Counted from the first letter of the stretch, positions 7,947-16,938 are shown. The stretch is 64,000 bases of DNA from PKWO01 sp036561005 (GCA_036561005.1 DATBQE010000233.1:1-64000); one strand, 5' to 3'. Translations and numbers: made by a program. Notes: generated by a model not told the origin, from the sequence alone.

Positions 7947-8286
7947 TAAGAAAAAGCTGCTTGATGACGAACTGAGGCTGGACCGCGTGTTTGCCGCACT
8001 TTCCGACGGAACGCGGCGTCGCCTGGTGCACGCCTTGGCCGAAGGGGAGAAGACGGTAGGCGAACTGGCCGAGCCGATTGCCATGTCGCTGGTCGCCGTA
8101 TCGAAGCATTTGAAGGTGCTGGAAGCAGCCGGGCTGGTACGCCGCCGGGTTGACGGGCGCAAGCACTATTGCACGCTGGCGCCGGAATCGCTGACCCAGG
8201 CGCTGGACTGGATTGCGATTTACCGGAATTTTTGGAACCAGCGTCTCGATGCGCTGGATGGGCTAATAAGTGAGAAAGGAAGCTGA
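7939..8286 (+). CDS. ArsR/SmtB-family transcriptional repressor
   Basis: This 115-residue winged-helix repressor carries the ArsR core (RVFAALSDGTRRRLVHAL, then GELAEPIAMSLVAVSKHLKVLEAAGLVRRR as recognition helix and wing). No metal-site Cys pair (CVC) is present in the alpha-3 helix, so it is probably one of the non-metal ArsR proteins that accompany SRPBCC genes. I start it at the ATG at 7939, in the palindrome; an upstream start at 7870 would translate through the promoter. It heads an operon with an SRPBCC protein (2-base gap) and a GST. It probably represses itself through the two operators. Confidence 0.88.
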   Translation: MVNKKKLLDDELRLDRVFAALSDGTRRRLVHALAEGEKTVGELAEPIAMSLVAVSKHLKVLEAAGLVRRRVDGRKHYCTLAPESLTQALDWIAIYRNFWNQRLDALDGLISEKGS

Positions 8287-8288
8287 AT

Positions 8289-8726
8289 ATGCATGAATTG
8301 ACAATGCGGCGTCATTTTTCCGCGCCGGTGGAGAAACTCTATCGCGCCTGGTGCGATCCGCTGCAGATCGGCAAATGGTTTGGTCCTGGCGCGATGACGG
8401 TGCCGGAAGCGAGCGTGGATTTGCGCGTCGGCGGCCGCTACCGGGTCGTGATGGTGAAAGCCGACCAGTCGCGCCATGTCGTCGGCGGCGAGTATCTGCA
8501 GATAAGCGAAAATGCACTGCTGCGTTTTTCCTGGCGCTGGGAAGGCAGCCCGGTGGCGACCGAAGTGGAATTGCGTTTTGCGGCGCACGGGGAGGGCAGC
8601 GAACTGCAATTGATCCATCGCCAGTTCGGCGAGACGGATGCGCGCGACAAACACATCCAGGGCTGGAACGGCAGTCTGGATAACCTTGCCAAATTTATCG
8701 AAGCCAGGGAAGGAGCGGCAGCATGA
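8289..8726 (+). CDS. SRPBCC / AHSA1-like domain protein
   Basis: This 145-residue protein matches the AHSA1-type START-like fold: an N-terminal RHFSAPVEKLYRAWCDP, then KWFGPGAMTVPEASVDLRVGGRYRV, LRFSWRWEG and a C-terminal GWNGSLDNLAKFI. Such proteins have a deep hydrophobic pocket and often bind small hydrophobic ligands. It is translated between arsR and gst, with its stop overlapping the GST start (ATGA at 8723-8726). The ArsR / AHSA1 pairing is common in proteobacteria; the ligand is unknown. Confidence 0.88.
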   Translation: MHELTMRRHFSAPVEKLYRAWCDPLQIGKWFGPGAMTVPEASVDLRVGGRYRVVMVKADQSRHVVGGEYLQISENALLRFSWRWEGSPVATEVELRFAAHGEGSELQLIHRQFGETDARDKHIQGWNGSLDNLAKFIEAREGAAA

Positions 8727-9370
8727 AACTCTATTACAACCCCTTGTCGACATTTTCACAAAAAGCCTTGCTGGCCTTCTACGAAAAAGGTGTCGAATTC
8801 GAGCGTGAAATCGTCAAATTAAGCGATCCGGAAAGCCGCGCCACCTACGAGAAAATCTACCCGATCGGCAAGGTGCCGCTGCTGATTATCGACGGCGGCC
8901 ATATGATTCCCGAATCGACCATCATCATCGAATACCTTGAGGGCCATTACGCCCAAGGGACGAGGCTGATTCCGGAAGGCGTCAATGCCGCACGCAAGGT
9001 GCGCTTCCACGACCGCATGGCCGATCTTTATGTCGATGAGCAGGCTGTCAAGGTCTTGTTCAACCAGATGAAAATTCGCGAGTATCTGCCTGCGGACATC
9101 GAACGTGCCAGGCAATTGCTCAACATCTCCTACGAATTCATCAATCGCAGCCTGGAGGATTGCACCTGGCTATGCGGTTCGGAATTCAGCATGGCCGATT
9201 GCGCGCTGATCCCCAGCCTGTTCTATGTCGAGAAACTGGTGCCGTTCGCGGACTTTCACAACCTGGCCGCATATTGGCAGCGGGCACAGCAGCGGCCAAG
9301 TTACCAGAAAGTCAGGGCCGAGTTCATGCCGATCTGGGAAAGCATGATGGGGGCACGCAAGACCAGTTAG
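8723..9370 (+). CDS. Glutathione S-transferase
   Basis: This 215-residue protein has a thioredoxin-like N-terminal domain (MKLYYNPLSTFSQKALLAFY, then the cis-Pro region IGKVPLLIIDGG and the glutathione-contacting PESTIIIEYLE) and an all-helical C-terminal domain with the GST motif SMADCALIPSLFYVEKL. Ser or Thr near residue 9-11 may activate the thiol. The start codon overlaps the stop of the SRPBCC gene, so the two are translationally coupled. The operon suggests conjugation or detoxification of a hydrophobic electrophile that inactivates the ArsR protein; that is inference. Confidence 0.92.
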   Translation: MKLYYNPLSTFSQKALLAFYEKGVEFEREIVKLSDPESRATYEKIYPIGKVPLLIIDGGHMIPESTIIIEYLEGHYAQGTRLIPEGVNAARKVRFHDRMADLYVDEQAVKVLFNQMKIREYLPADIERARQLLNISYEFINRSLEDCTWLCGSEFSMADCALIPSLFYVEKLVPFADFHNLAAYWQRAQQRPSYQKVRAEFMPIWESMMGARKTS

Positions 9371-9376
9371 GGCGCT

Positions 9377-10303
9377 TCAATCCAGTGCAATGACGCCGGC
9401 GCGAAAAACGTCGGTGTGCTTCAAGCCATTTTTGTCGCGGATGTAGCGTTGCACTATCTTGACCGCCTTGCCGCGTGCAGCGTCGGCGGTCATGATCAGG
9501 GCGATGGGGCGGTGCGCCGCAATCGGCAGAGGATGCACGCGGATGCCGGGCGGTGTCGGGAAGGTTGCCAGTTGGGGAAAAATGCTGAATCCCATACCAC
9601 GGCCAACCATTGCCAGGATACCGCTGTCGCTCACCAGTGAGCGCGCCGGTTTGAGCGGCAGGCCGGCGGCGCGGCACTGTTCGATGATCCATGTCGCGCC
9701 GGGGTTTTGAGAACGGATGAAAGGAAGGTTGGCCAGTTGACGCCAGTCCAGCGGCGTGGAAATCGGCACGCCGGCCGGCAAAACGAGCACGTAGGCATCG
9801 CGTGCGACACGGTGGCATACCAGGTCGTCGAACCTATCCTCACGCGTTAATCCAATGTCGGCCAGGCCCTGGCGCACGGCGGCAAGAATATCCTGGTAGT
9901 CGGCGCAGCCATCGTTGACGTCGACCTGAATCCCGGGATGATCGTTCGCAAGGGCCTCCAGAACATGCGGAAGCAGATGCGCGCCGGCGCTGCGGAAGCA
10001 GGCGATGCGGACATGTCCGCCCGCCTGCTCGTGGATCGCTTGCGTCAGGCTCCCGGCCAAGCGCAGAATCTGGCGCGCTTTTGCCAGAACATGGTAGCCC
10101 GCATCGGTCGGCATGCAGCCGCTGCGCGAGCGATGCAGCAGGCGCGTGCCGACGGCGCTCTCCAGTTCCGCAATGGCATGGCTGATGCGCGATTGCGTGC
10201 AGCCTAGTTCGATCGCTGCGGCGCTGAAACTCCCCGCTTCGACAGCGGCAACGAGCATCTCCAGTTGTCCCAACTTGATCTTTTCCATCTTTTCCCTGGA
10301 CAT
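9377..10303 (-). CDS. LysR-family transcriptional regulator
   Basis: This 308-residue LTTR has an N-terminal winged HTH (LEMLVAAVEAGSFSAAAIELGCTQSRISHAIAELE, about residues 14-48, with the typical RISHAI recognition helix) and a two-lobed effector-binding domain (GHVRIACFRSAGAHLLPHVL; GLTREDRFDDLVCHRVA). It lies back to back with a LysE-type exporter gene, 122 bases between the starts, so it probably controls that exporter. It converges with the GST gene, 6 bases apart. The inducer is unknown. Confidence 0.92.
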   Translation of the reverse strand: MSREKMEKIKLGQLEMLVAAVEAGSFSAAAIELGCTQSRISHAIAELESAVGTRLLHRSRSGCMPTDAGYHVLAKARQILRLAGSLTQAIHEQAGGHVRIACFRSAGAHLLPHVLEALANDHPGIQVDVNDGCADYQDILAAVRQGLADIGLTREDRFDDLVCHRVARDAYVLVLPAGVPISTPLDWRQLANLPFIRSQNPGATWIIEQCRAAGLPLKPARSLVSDSGILAMVGRGMGFSIFPQLATFPTPPGIRVHPLPIAAHRPIALIMTADAARGKAVKIVQRYIRDKNGLKHTDVFRAGVIALD

Positions 10304-10425
10304 CAGCTATTTCTTTCCATCGAAATTTATCATATATAGAGCCGAACTATCTGTTTTTTCGGTGATCTGCCCCGTGCATGCCGGTCGATAATTGTCTGCA
10401 CCATGTACCCGAGAGGCGTAGCACA

Positions 10426-11061
10426 ATGTCCGAGCCGATTCTTGTTCTTGCCGCGATGATGGCAATCTACGTGCCTGTTCTGGTCAGCCCCGGGCCGAAT
10501 TTTTTGATCGTCACCCAAACCGCAGTCAACCAAAGCCGGCGCCATGCAATTTATGCAGCGTTGGGCGTATCGAGCGCGAGCACGATTCTGGCCGCGATTG
10601 CCGCAACCGGAATTGGCATACTCGTTGCCAGCCTTCCGTGGTTCCATCAGTCCGTGCAAATATTGGGCGGCCTTTATCTGCTTTACTTCGGTGTGAAAAT
10701 TTGGCGTGACGCGGCGCGACCATTGACGGCACCGAGCGGTGTTGCGGCGAACCACGGGTTGCGCCAAGCCTATTATCATGGCCTCGCGACAAACCTGTCC
10801 AATCCCAAAGCCCTGGTTTTCTTCGCCACGATTTTTGCTTCGATGATCACACCCGACAGCGCCGGATGGCTGAAAATCAGCGGTGTCATTGCCATTTGCG
10901 CGGCCTCATCCACATGGCACCTGGCGCTGGCCAACTGGTTTTCCGGTGAGCGCATGCAGCGCACTTATCGCGATGCGAAGGCTATCGTCAGCCGCGTCAC
11001 GGCCTGCGTTCTGATTGCTTTTGGCGCGAGCCTGTTGTGGCAATGGTTAGTCGGCCGTTAG
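10426..11061 (+). CDS. LysE/RhtB-family amino acid or metabolite exporter
   Basis: This 211-residue inner-membrane protein has about six hydrophobic segments and the family signature near its N-terminus (SPGPNFLIVTQTAVNQSRRHAIYAALGVSSAS). A second conserved stretch is GLATNLSNPKALVFFATIF. I chose the ATG at 10426, which has GAGAGGCG upstream and gives the usual N-terminal topology; an earlier ATG at 10378 adds 16 hydrophilic residues. It is divergent from a LysR regulator. Substrates of this family are amino acids or related small molecules. Confidence 0.9.
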   Translation: MSEPILVLAAMMAIYVPVLVSPGPNFLIVTQTAVNQSRRHAIYAALGVSSASTILAAIAATGIGILVASLPWFHQSVQILGGLYLLYFGVKIWRDAARPLTAPSGVAANHGLRQAYYHGLATNLSNPKALVFFATIFASMITPDSAGWLKISGVIAICAASSTWHLALANWFSGERMQRTYRDAKAIVSRVTACVLIAFGASLLWQWLVGR

Positions 11062-11080
11062 CAGTCAGTTAAACTGACTG
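11062..11080. terminator. Palindrome between convergent genes, possible bidirectional terminator
   Basis: CAGTCAGTT, one A, then AACTGACTG make a perfect palindrome immediately after the LysE stop codon and 32 bases from the end of the convergent gene. As RNA it would form a 7-bp stem with a 5-nt loop. No T-tract follows on either strand, so termination is only one possibility. Confidence 0.35.
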
Positions 11081-11111
11081 TGGATATTTCGGTGATTGTG
11101 GCGAGTTGGCA

Positions 11112-11543
11112 TTACACATAGCGCTTCCTGATGCGAAAGTCATGTTGCATGACTAGCCGCGTGGTGCTGATCAAATTGCTCATGCTGCACAGCAGTTCGG
11201 TCAGGCATTCGCCGGGGAGGCGCCAGACCGTGCCCGGTGGCGCCTCCTGGCCGGTGACTGCGACGATCACGGGGCGCACCCAGGCGGCGTCTTCGGTCAC
11301 GTCGAGCAGCAGCTCACCTTCCTGGGAAGTGTGCGTAAAAATCTCCCCGCCGTGCTCCAGGCCAAAGCAGATACCGGCACCTTCACCACGAAGTCGCTGG
11401 TTTCCCGCAGTGTCGGACATAAGCCGCTGCAGGCGTCGGTTGGCTTGGTCGATCCACGCTTCGACGTCATAAGTTGTCTGGAGCACAATCCAGGGATGGG
11501 CCCGTTGTTCTGATTCTGCATCGGGGAAGTCGTCAAAAAGCAT
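11112..11543 (-). CDS. Conserved-looking protein of unknown function
   Basis: This is a 143-residue acidic soluble protein without signal peptide or membrane segment. It reads as a single alpha/beta domain (WIVLQTTYDVEAWIDQANRRL; GELLLDVTEDAAWVRPVIVAV; GTVWRLPGECLTELL). I do not recognise a family. The start has no strong ribosome-binding site. It stands alone between the LysE and MFS genes. Confidence 0.55.
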   Translation of the reverse strand: MLFDDFPDAESEQRAHPWIVLQTTYDVEAWIDQANRRLQRLMSDTAGNQRLRGEGAGICFGLEHGGEIFTHTSQEGELLLDVTEDAAWVRPVIVAVTGQEAPPGTVWRLPGECLTELLCSMSNLISTTRLVMQHDFRIRKRYV

Positions 11544-11705
11544 GGTAGTCGGTGAGCGGGCGGTCTGCCGTAGTATGCGGAAATTGGCTCGAATGTAACA
11601 CCAAATCGCGCCCGTTCGCAGTGAGGCGCTAACAATTGTCGCGGTGAAATTCAGGTAAGATGTGGCTTGCCCGCCCTTGCGGGCATCGCATTTTTCAGGT
11701 TACCC

Positions 11706-12953
11706 ATGTCCAGCAACGGCTTTTCCGTCCTGCAGCACCGCAATTTCCGCTTTTATCTCAGCGCCCGCATCCTCGGCACCATTGCCGTGCAGATGCAAAG
11801 CGTGGCCATTGGCTGGCAGGTCTATGCAATGACGGGCAACATGTTCGATCTCGGCATGATCGGCCTCGCACAATTTGCGCCATTTCTTTGCCTGATCCTG
11901 TTTGCCGGACATGTGGCGGACCGCTATAACCGGCGTGTCATCATTGTCCTGTGCTTTGTCGCGCAACTATTGTGCAGTTTATGCCTCTTTGCTTACACCA
12001 TGTCTGGCGCAACCATGGTGTGGCCGGTATTTGCCGTGCTGGCTCTGTACGGCAGCGCGCGCGCATTTATGATGCCGGCTACCCAGGCAGTGTTGATCCA
12101 TCTTGTCCCGACCGAGAGTTTTTCCAAGGCCGTGGCGCTGTCGTCTTCGAGCTTTCAGGTGGCAGTGATATTGGGGCCGACAATCGGCGGCCTGCTCTAT
12201 CTTGCCGGACCAAACGTCGTCTATTGCGTCGTCGCGTCACTGCTGACGATTTCGGTTTTGCTGATGCTTGCGACGCGTGTGGACGGTCAGATCACCGGTC
12301 GCGAACCGGCTACCTGGCACACGTTGCTCGAAGGCCTGCGCTTTGTGTTTTCCAAACCTATGGTGCTCGGGGCCATGTCGCTCGACTTGTTTGCCGTCCT
12401 GTTCGGCGGCGCCACCGCGTTGTTGCCGGCCTATGCGAGCGATGTATTGCATGCCGGCCCGACGGCACTGGGCTTGTTGCGCACTGCAACCGGTGTCGGC
12501 GCGGCATTGACATCCGTGGCGCTGGCTTTTTTCCCGATTTCGACCAGAGTAGGGCGTTGGATGTTCGGCGGTGTGGCGGTGTTCGGCGCAGGAACCGTCG
12601 TGCTGGGCGCAACCAACAGCCTGCTAGTCGCCGTGATTGCCCTGCTGTTCATGGGGGCGGGCGATATGGTGAGCGTTTATATCCGCCACATCCTCGTCCA
12701 GTTTGCCACCCCCGATGCAATACGCGGGCGCGTGAGCGCGGTCAACGCGGTTTTTATTGGTGCCTCCAATGAACTGGGCGAATTTGAATCGGGCGTCACG
12801 GCCGGGTGGTTCGGCCTGATACGCGCCCTGATGCTCGGCGGCGTGGCGACACTTGCCGTGACCGCCATCTGGGCGAAACTATTTCCCGTTTTGAGCGGTA
12901 TGGACCACTTCCCGCACGCGGTGCACAAGGCAGACGAAACTGTCGGCAGTTAA
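11706..12953 (+). CDS. MFS exporter, EntS-like (MFS_3)
   Basis: This 415-residue transporter has about 12 TM segments. The N-terminus (LQHRNFRFYLSARILGTIAVQMQSVAIGWQVY) and the loop 2-3 motif (FAGHVADRYNRRVIIVL) match the enterobactin-exporter-like branch of the major facilitator superfamily; a second conserved stretch is LVPTESFSKAVALSSSSFQVAVILGP. The ATG at 11706 fits this family's N-terminus better than the one at 11667. Siderophore or drug export is possible, but no biosynthetic genes are adjacent. Confidence 0.88.
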   Translation: MSSNGFSVLQHRNFRFYLSARILGTIAVQMQSVAIGWQVYAMTGNMFDLGMIGLAQFAPFLCLILFAGHVADRYNRRVIIVLCFVAQLLCSLCLFAYTMSGATMVWPVFAVLALYGSARAFMMPATQAVLIHLVPTESFSKAVALSSSSFQVAVILGPTIGGLLYLAGPNVVYCVVASLLTISVLLMLATRVDGQITGREPATWHTLLEGLRFVFSKPMVLGAMSLDLFAVLFGGATALLPAYASDVLHAGPTALGLLRTATGVGAALTSVALAFFPISTRVGRWMFGGVAVFGAGTVVLGATNSLLVAVIALLFMGAGDMVSVYIRHILVQFATPDAIRGRVSAVNAVFIGASNELGEFESGVTAGWFGLIRALMLGGVATLAVTAIWAKLFPVLSGMDHFPHAVHKADETVGS

Positions 12954-13024
12954 AAATGCTTGAACATTGCCGTTCAATTCGGCATCCTGCCGACATGTGA
13001 CAAGTTTTTGACCGGGAACAATGC

Positions 13025-13237
13025 ATGAAATTTACCTATTGGGTGGCCGAGATCAAATCAGGCGACAGATCGGAATCGATCATCGGGCGTACGCGGCACG
13101 AGGTTGAGCAAAAGCTGCTGGCCTACGGTGACGGGGACAATTACCGCGAGCCGGTCAAGAAGTCCCTGCTGCATGAAGATGTGTTTGATTTGTTCGAGAT
13201 GGCCACCGGGCCCGGCGGCGGACGAGGGATGGGTTAA
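13025..13237 (+). CDS. Small protein of unknown function
   Basis: This 70-residue soluble protein (beta-strand start KFTYWVAEIKSGDRSESIIG, then helix RTRHEVEQKLLAYG) ends in a Gly-rich tail. Its stop is 7 bases before the LssY-type gene, so the two are likely cotranscribed. No family is recognised. Ribosome-binding support is weak. Confidence 0.5.
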   Translation: MKFTYWVAEIKSGDRSESIIGRTRHEVEQKLLAYGDGDNYREPVKKSLLHEDVFDLFEMATGPGGGRGMG

Positions 13238-13244
13238 AGTAACG

Positions 13245-13964
13245 ATGGAGCTCAAGAAGATCCATTACCAGCGCATCTTGCTGGGCCTGTTGCTGTTCTT
13301 TCTGGCCGGCTATCTGCTGATCTCGTATGGCGCGATGCCCGTGTTCTGGCGCATGTTCGAACGTCGCCACCCGGCGTTTGAACAACAGGTCAAACATGCG
13401 TTCACCAAACTCGGAATTCCGGGCGACGCAATCAATGTTGCCTTCATCGGCAGTGAAGAGGATTTGCACAAAGCCATGCTGACGGCAAAATGGTATCCGG
13501 CCGACCCGATCACCATGCGCAGTTCGGCTCGCATCGTTGCCGACAGCCTGTTGCACCGTGCCTACGACGAGGCCCCGGTCAGCGATTTGTTTGTCTGGGG
13601 CCGGAAGCAGGATCTGGCCTTCGAACAGCCCTACGGTGGCGATCCGCGCCAGCGCCATCACGTACGCTTCTGGCGTTCGGAGCAACTCGACGATCAGGGC
13701 AGGCCGCTCTGGCTGGGTGCCGCGACCTTCGATACCAAGGCCGGCCTGAGCCATTTGACGGGGCAGGTGACGCACCACATTGACGCCAATATCGACAAGG
13801 AACGCGACAAGCTTGTCGCCGACATCCTGCATTACACCGGCATCAAGGTCGACTGGACCGACCCGTTCCAGGATGCAAAAACCGGCAAGAACGGGGGCGG
13901 CGATCCCTATTACACTGACGGTCGTTTGCCGGTGTTGTCGCTGGACCTTCAGCCGTCCAGTTAG
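13245..13964 (+). CDS. LssY C-terminal-domain protein, membrane-anchored
   Basis: This is a 239-residue protein with one N-terminal TM (ILLGLLLFFLAGYLLISYGA, about residues 10-29) and a periplasmic domain matching LssY_C: FIGSEEDLHKAMLTAKWYPAD, then DLAFEQP, RHHVRFWRSE, WLGAATFDTKAG and HHIDANIDKERDKLVADI. LssY was named from the Legionella lss type I secretion locus; the domain's biochemical role is unknown. The ATG at 13245 follows the stop of the 70-residue gene. No type I secretion genes are nearby. Confidence 0.8.
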   Translation: MELKKIHYQRILLGLLLFFLAGYLLISYGAMPVFWRMFERRHPAFEQQVKHAFTKLGIPGDAINVAFIGSEEDLHKAMLTAKWYPADPITMRSSARIVADSLLHRAYDEAPVSDLFVWGRKQDLAFEQPYGGDPRQRHHVRFWRSEQLDDQGRPLWLGAATFDTKAGLSHLTGQVTHHIDANIDKERDKLVADILHYTGIKVDWTDPFQDAKTGKNGGGDPYYTDGRLPVLSLDLQPSS

Positions 13965-13978
13965 CGAAGCAACGGACG

Positions 13979-14449
13979 TTAAATTGGCCGCATGCCGCGC
14001 GAGTGCACGACGCGCGGGTAATGATGGTCTGCCAGCGGTACAACGATATCGCCCTTGCGGCCGATTTCAAAGATCCAGTTGTCGCCGAACTCGAAGGAAT
14101 AGTAGAGCTTGCGTTTGGTTTTGCAGATGAAGACCTGGTCGATGTTGTTGGCGAAAGCCGCTTCGCCTTCGCTATTCCACACGCCATTGCGCTTCAACCA
14201 GATTTTCTTCCCGCGGATGCTGGAGGCGACATAGAAGTCGTGGATCTTTTCATCATTGAATCCTGTCAGGTGCTTGACCAAGCCGTGCAAGGATGCCAAC
14301 GGCATATTGCAGGGCACCTCGATCACACGCTGGAATTTCTCTCCCGGATACCCGCCGCCGACGTAGTCGATCGACAGCGTATACAAGGCATTTGTGTTCC
14401 TGCCCGGCAGGGTGTCAAAATGGAAACTTTGATGGCTGGTATGGTTCAT
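13979..14449 (-). CDS. Plasmid pRiA4b ORF-3-like protein
   Basis: This 156-residue protein matches the pRiA4b ORF-3 family: an N-terminal YTLSIDYVGG, then FQRVIEVPCNMPLASLHGLV and the characteristic LYYSFEFGDNWIFEIGRKGD. Members occur on plasmids, with transposons and on chromosomes; their role is unknown. I start at the ATG at 14449; an in-frame GTG at 14461 is also possible. It converges with the LssY-type gene, 14 bases apart. Confidence 0.8.
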   Translation of the reverse strand: MNHTSHQSFHFDTLPGRNTNALYTLSIDYVGGGYPGEKFQRVIEVPCNMPLASLHGLVKHLTGFNDEKIHDFYVASSIRGKKIWLKRNGVWNSEGEAAFANNIDQVFICKTKRKLYYSFEFGDNWIFEIGRKGDIVVPLADHHYPRVVHSRGMRPI

Positions 14450-15040
14450 GGCTCGACTCACTGGTAATTGCGGTGCACGATGGGTGGCCGTGCGTTGCCG
14501 ATCCTGTTCGAAAAGTCGTGCGTCCCTGGCATCAACCTGGCATCGGTTTCAGGAGCTAATCGCTCAAAAAAGTCCGATAACCTTGCTTTTGTGCAAGGGT
14601 TTGGTGCACGTTGCTCACCAAACTGGGCGTTTTTACATTTTTTCGTGCGCTTGTCTTGTGAACAGTCGCTACGACAGCTAACAATGCAAAATTGATGCCT
14701 GGGCGCAAGATTGGTCGATCAAATGTTATCGATGGCTTATTTCCGCGATGGATTTTGAGCGGTGCTGGCGAAGTGGTTTTATAACTGCGCTTGCTCCTGT
14801 GCAGCGCGAAGATGGCGAGGCCGAACTTGTCGTGTGCGCACCAACTACCGAGCCTTGCCCTGTCAACCTTGACAGTGGGCAAGATTTTCCATCTGTTCGA
14901 TAATGCTTATCCAACAGGCAGAGGCGTTGCCTTGCCTGAAACAGAAACAAGCATTGCGAGAGCTACCACCATGGATGTTGAGGTATATGCGCGCTTGTCG
15001 AGCGGGCCCACCACTGCACAAGTGAACAGTGGCGTCTGAC
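14450..15040. other. 590-base intergenic region upstream of bufB, no precursor gene visible
   Basis: BufB/BufC pairs normally follow a short gene for a Cys-containing precursor with a signal peptide (DUF2282-like). I read all frames here and found only short frames without signal peptide or the expected Cys spacing. AT-rich patches suggest promoters. Nothing else can be supported. Confidence 0.55.
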
Positions 15041-16051
15041 ATGAACAAACTCGACATTCACACGCCGCGTCTTGGGCTGGGCCTGCGGGAAGTCCATTTC
15101 GATGACATCCTCAGCAATTGGCCTGCAGTGGACTGGTTCGAAATCATATCCGAGAGCTTCATGCGCTCCGGCGGGCGCCCGCGCCATGTATTGCAGCAGA
15201 TCGCTGAGCGTTATCCGATTGCCATGCATGGCGTTTCACTATCGATTGGCAGCACCGATCCGCTCGACCTGGAATATTTGCATGCCCTGAAGCAGTTGGC
15301 GATGGACGTTGACCCCCTGTGGATCAGCGATCACTTGTGCTGGACCGGTATACTGGGCAGCAATACCCATGACCTGTTGCCGGTGCCCTTGACCGAGCAG
15401 TGTCTGAAACACATCGCAGCACGCATACGCACCGTACAAAACATTCTCGAACGTCCGCTGATACTGGAAAACCCGGCGAGCTATATGAGCTATGTGCAGT
15501 CGGACATTTCCGAGCCCGATTTCCTGCGCATGCTGACCGAGGAAACCGGCTGCGGACTGCTGCTCGATGTCAACAATGCTTATATAACCTGTTTCAATAA
15601 CGATCTCGATCCGCAGCAATACATCGCCGCGCTGCCGGCCCAGCGCATCGTCCAAATGCATCTGGCGGGCTATCGACACCATGGCACGCACATCGTCGAT
15701 ACGCACGACGGCCCGGTTGCCCAGCCGGTGTGGGATTTGTTCCAGTTCGCCTGGCAGCATGCACGCGGCGTGCCGGTTCTGCTCGAGTGGGATAGCAATA
15801 TCCCACCATTCGAGGTCTACCATGCCGAAGTGATGAAGGCACGGAGTTACATGCGCGATGGAAAACGGATAAACGGTGAGGCCGACAACGTGAGCGGCAA
15901 GAGCCCGCAGCTTGCGGCGGCGGAACCGGTCGCCAATCCTGCGCGCTTCATCTTGCCTGAAGTCCAACGCCATATCCAACTCGTCAAGGGCATCGAGGAA
16001 GGCGACGCCAAATTCGGCAATGCCGATAGCGCACTGGGTGAAATCGTATGA
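15041..16051 (+). CDS. bufB: MNIO-family (DUF692) peptide-modifying enzyme, BufB-like
   Basis: This 336-residue TIM-barrel protein belongs to the multinuclear non-heme iron oxidative enzymes, which modify Cys residues of small precursor peptides. Family segments in order are GLGLREVHFDDILSNWPAVDWFEIISE near the N-terminus, MHGVSLSIGSTDPLD, WISDHLCWTG, ILENPASYM, LLLDVNNAYIT and VQMHLAGYRHH; His, Asp, Glu and Asn in these segments form the iron site. The start is either the ATG at 15041 or an in-frame GTG at 15029. The stop overlaps bufC (ATGA), so the two are coupled. In known systems the product helps buffer copper; no precursor is adjacent here. Confidence 0.88.
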   Translation: MNKLDIHTPRLGLGLREVHFDDILSNWPAVDWFEIISESFMRSGGRPRHVLQQIAERYPIAMHGVSLSIGSTDPLDLEYLHALKQLAMDVDPLWISDHLCWTGILGSNTHDLLPVPLTEQCLKHIAARIRTVQNILERPLILENPASYMSYVQSDISEPDFLRMLTEETGCGLLLDVNNAYITCFNNDLDPQQYIAALPAQRIVQMHLAGYRHHGTHIVDTHDGPVAQPVWDLFQFAWQHARGVPVLLEWDSNIPPFEVYHAEVMKARSYMRDGKRINGEADNVSGKSPQLAAAEPVANPARFILPEVQRHIQLVKGIEEGDAKFGNADSALGEIV

Positions 16052-16881
16052 GTCCGCGCGGCGCATCGAACACGCCGGTCAATAGCGCGTTGTTGTCGAC
16101 GCAGCGCTTTGTCCAGACTGCATTGCTGGGCGCCCCTGACGACGTGTCGCTGCAGATGGTCAGGGCAGTGGTTGCGCCATCGCAAACGCTGGCGCCGGAA
16201 CAGCGTCTGGCCATCTATCGTGACGGCTACTATGCCCGCTTGCTGGAATGCATGGGTGCCATATTCCCGGTCCTGCGCGCCACACTGGGCGCTACGCAGT
16301 TCGACGCTTTCGCTCTGGAATACCTGCAGGTTTGCCCGTCGCAGTCCTACGCCTTGTCCAAGCTGGGCTTGCGTTTCCCCGCCTACCTGCGTCAAACCAG
16401 GCCCGACGTTGAGGCGCCGGAAGGACGTCGTGAAGCATGCGTCGATTTCGTGATCGACCTGGCAGACTTCGAGTTGGCGCTGTTTGGCTTGTTCGACGTG
16501 GCTGGGCGTGAGGAAGCGGTGGTCGACGACGAGCAAGCCGCCGACAATCGCCTGGTGTTGCAACCGGCGTTTGCAATGCACGCCTATCGTTATCCGGTGG
16601 CCGATCACTATCATTTGCCAGACCCGGACAAGCTCGCGCATTTCCCTGCCTATCAAGCCAGCCACATCGCCCTGGTACGTCATCACTACCGCATCGGCAT
16701 TTTCCCACTCACCGCATTGCAGTTCCAGTTCCTTCAGCTAGTTGCGCGCGAGAAATCGATCTTGCGTGCCATTGCCGGCTTCGCCGCCAACGACGGCATC
16801 ACACGCGATAGTGCGGCGGCCATGTGGCGCCAATGGCGCGGCGCCTGGATCGCAGCCGGCTTTTTCATGACTCCTGGGTAG
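16048..16881 (+). CDS. bufC: DUF2063 protein, BufC-like partner of the MNIO enzyme
   Basis: This 277-residue protein has the N-terminal DUF2063 signature (QRFVQTALLGAP; LAPEQRLAIYRDGYYARLLECMGAIFPVLRATLG) and a C-terminal winged-helix-like part (FQFLQLVAREKSILRAIAGF). DUF2063 proteins are obligate partners of many MNIO enzymes and are thought to recognise and present the precursor peptide. The start overlaps the bufB stop by four bases. It ends 57 bases before the thiolase gene, which has its own ribosome-binding site. Confidence 0.88.
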   Translation: MSPRGASNTPVNSALLSTQRFVQTALLGAPDDVSLQMVRAVVAPSQTLAPEQRLAIYRDGYYARLLECMGAIFPVLRATLGATQFDAFALEYLQVCPSQSYALSKLGLRFPAYLRQTRPDVEAPEGRREACVDFVIDLADFELALFGLFDVAGREEAVVDDEQAADNRLVLQPAFAMHAYRYPVADHYHLPDPDKLAHFPAYQASHIALVRHHYRIGIFPLTALQFQFLQLVAREKSILRAIAGFAANDGITRDSAAAMWRQWRGAWIAAGFFMTPG

Positions 16882-16938
16882 GCATATAATGATCTCCTGA
16901 CATAAAAGGGGCACAACCCCGGCGAAGGAGACAATAGC

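Noticed and set aside
14869..14904. TTGACA followed by GATAAT as a bufB promoter
   Set aside because: The spacing (over 20 bases) is too long for a sigma70 promoter.
14791..15039. 82-residue plus-strand frame just before bufB, considered as the precursor peptide
   Set aside because: It lacks a signal peptide and the expected Cys pattern, overlaps the possible GTG start of bufB and has no ribosome-binding site.
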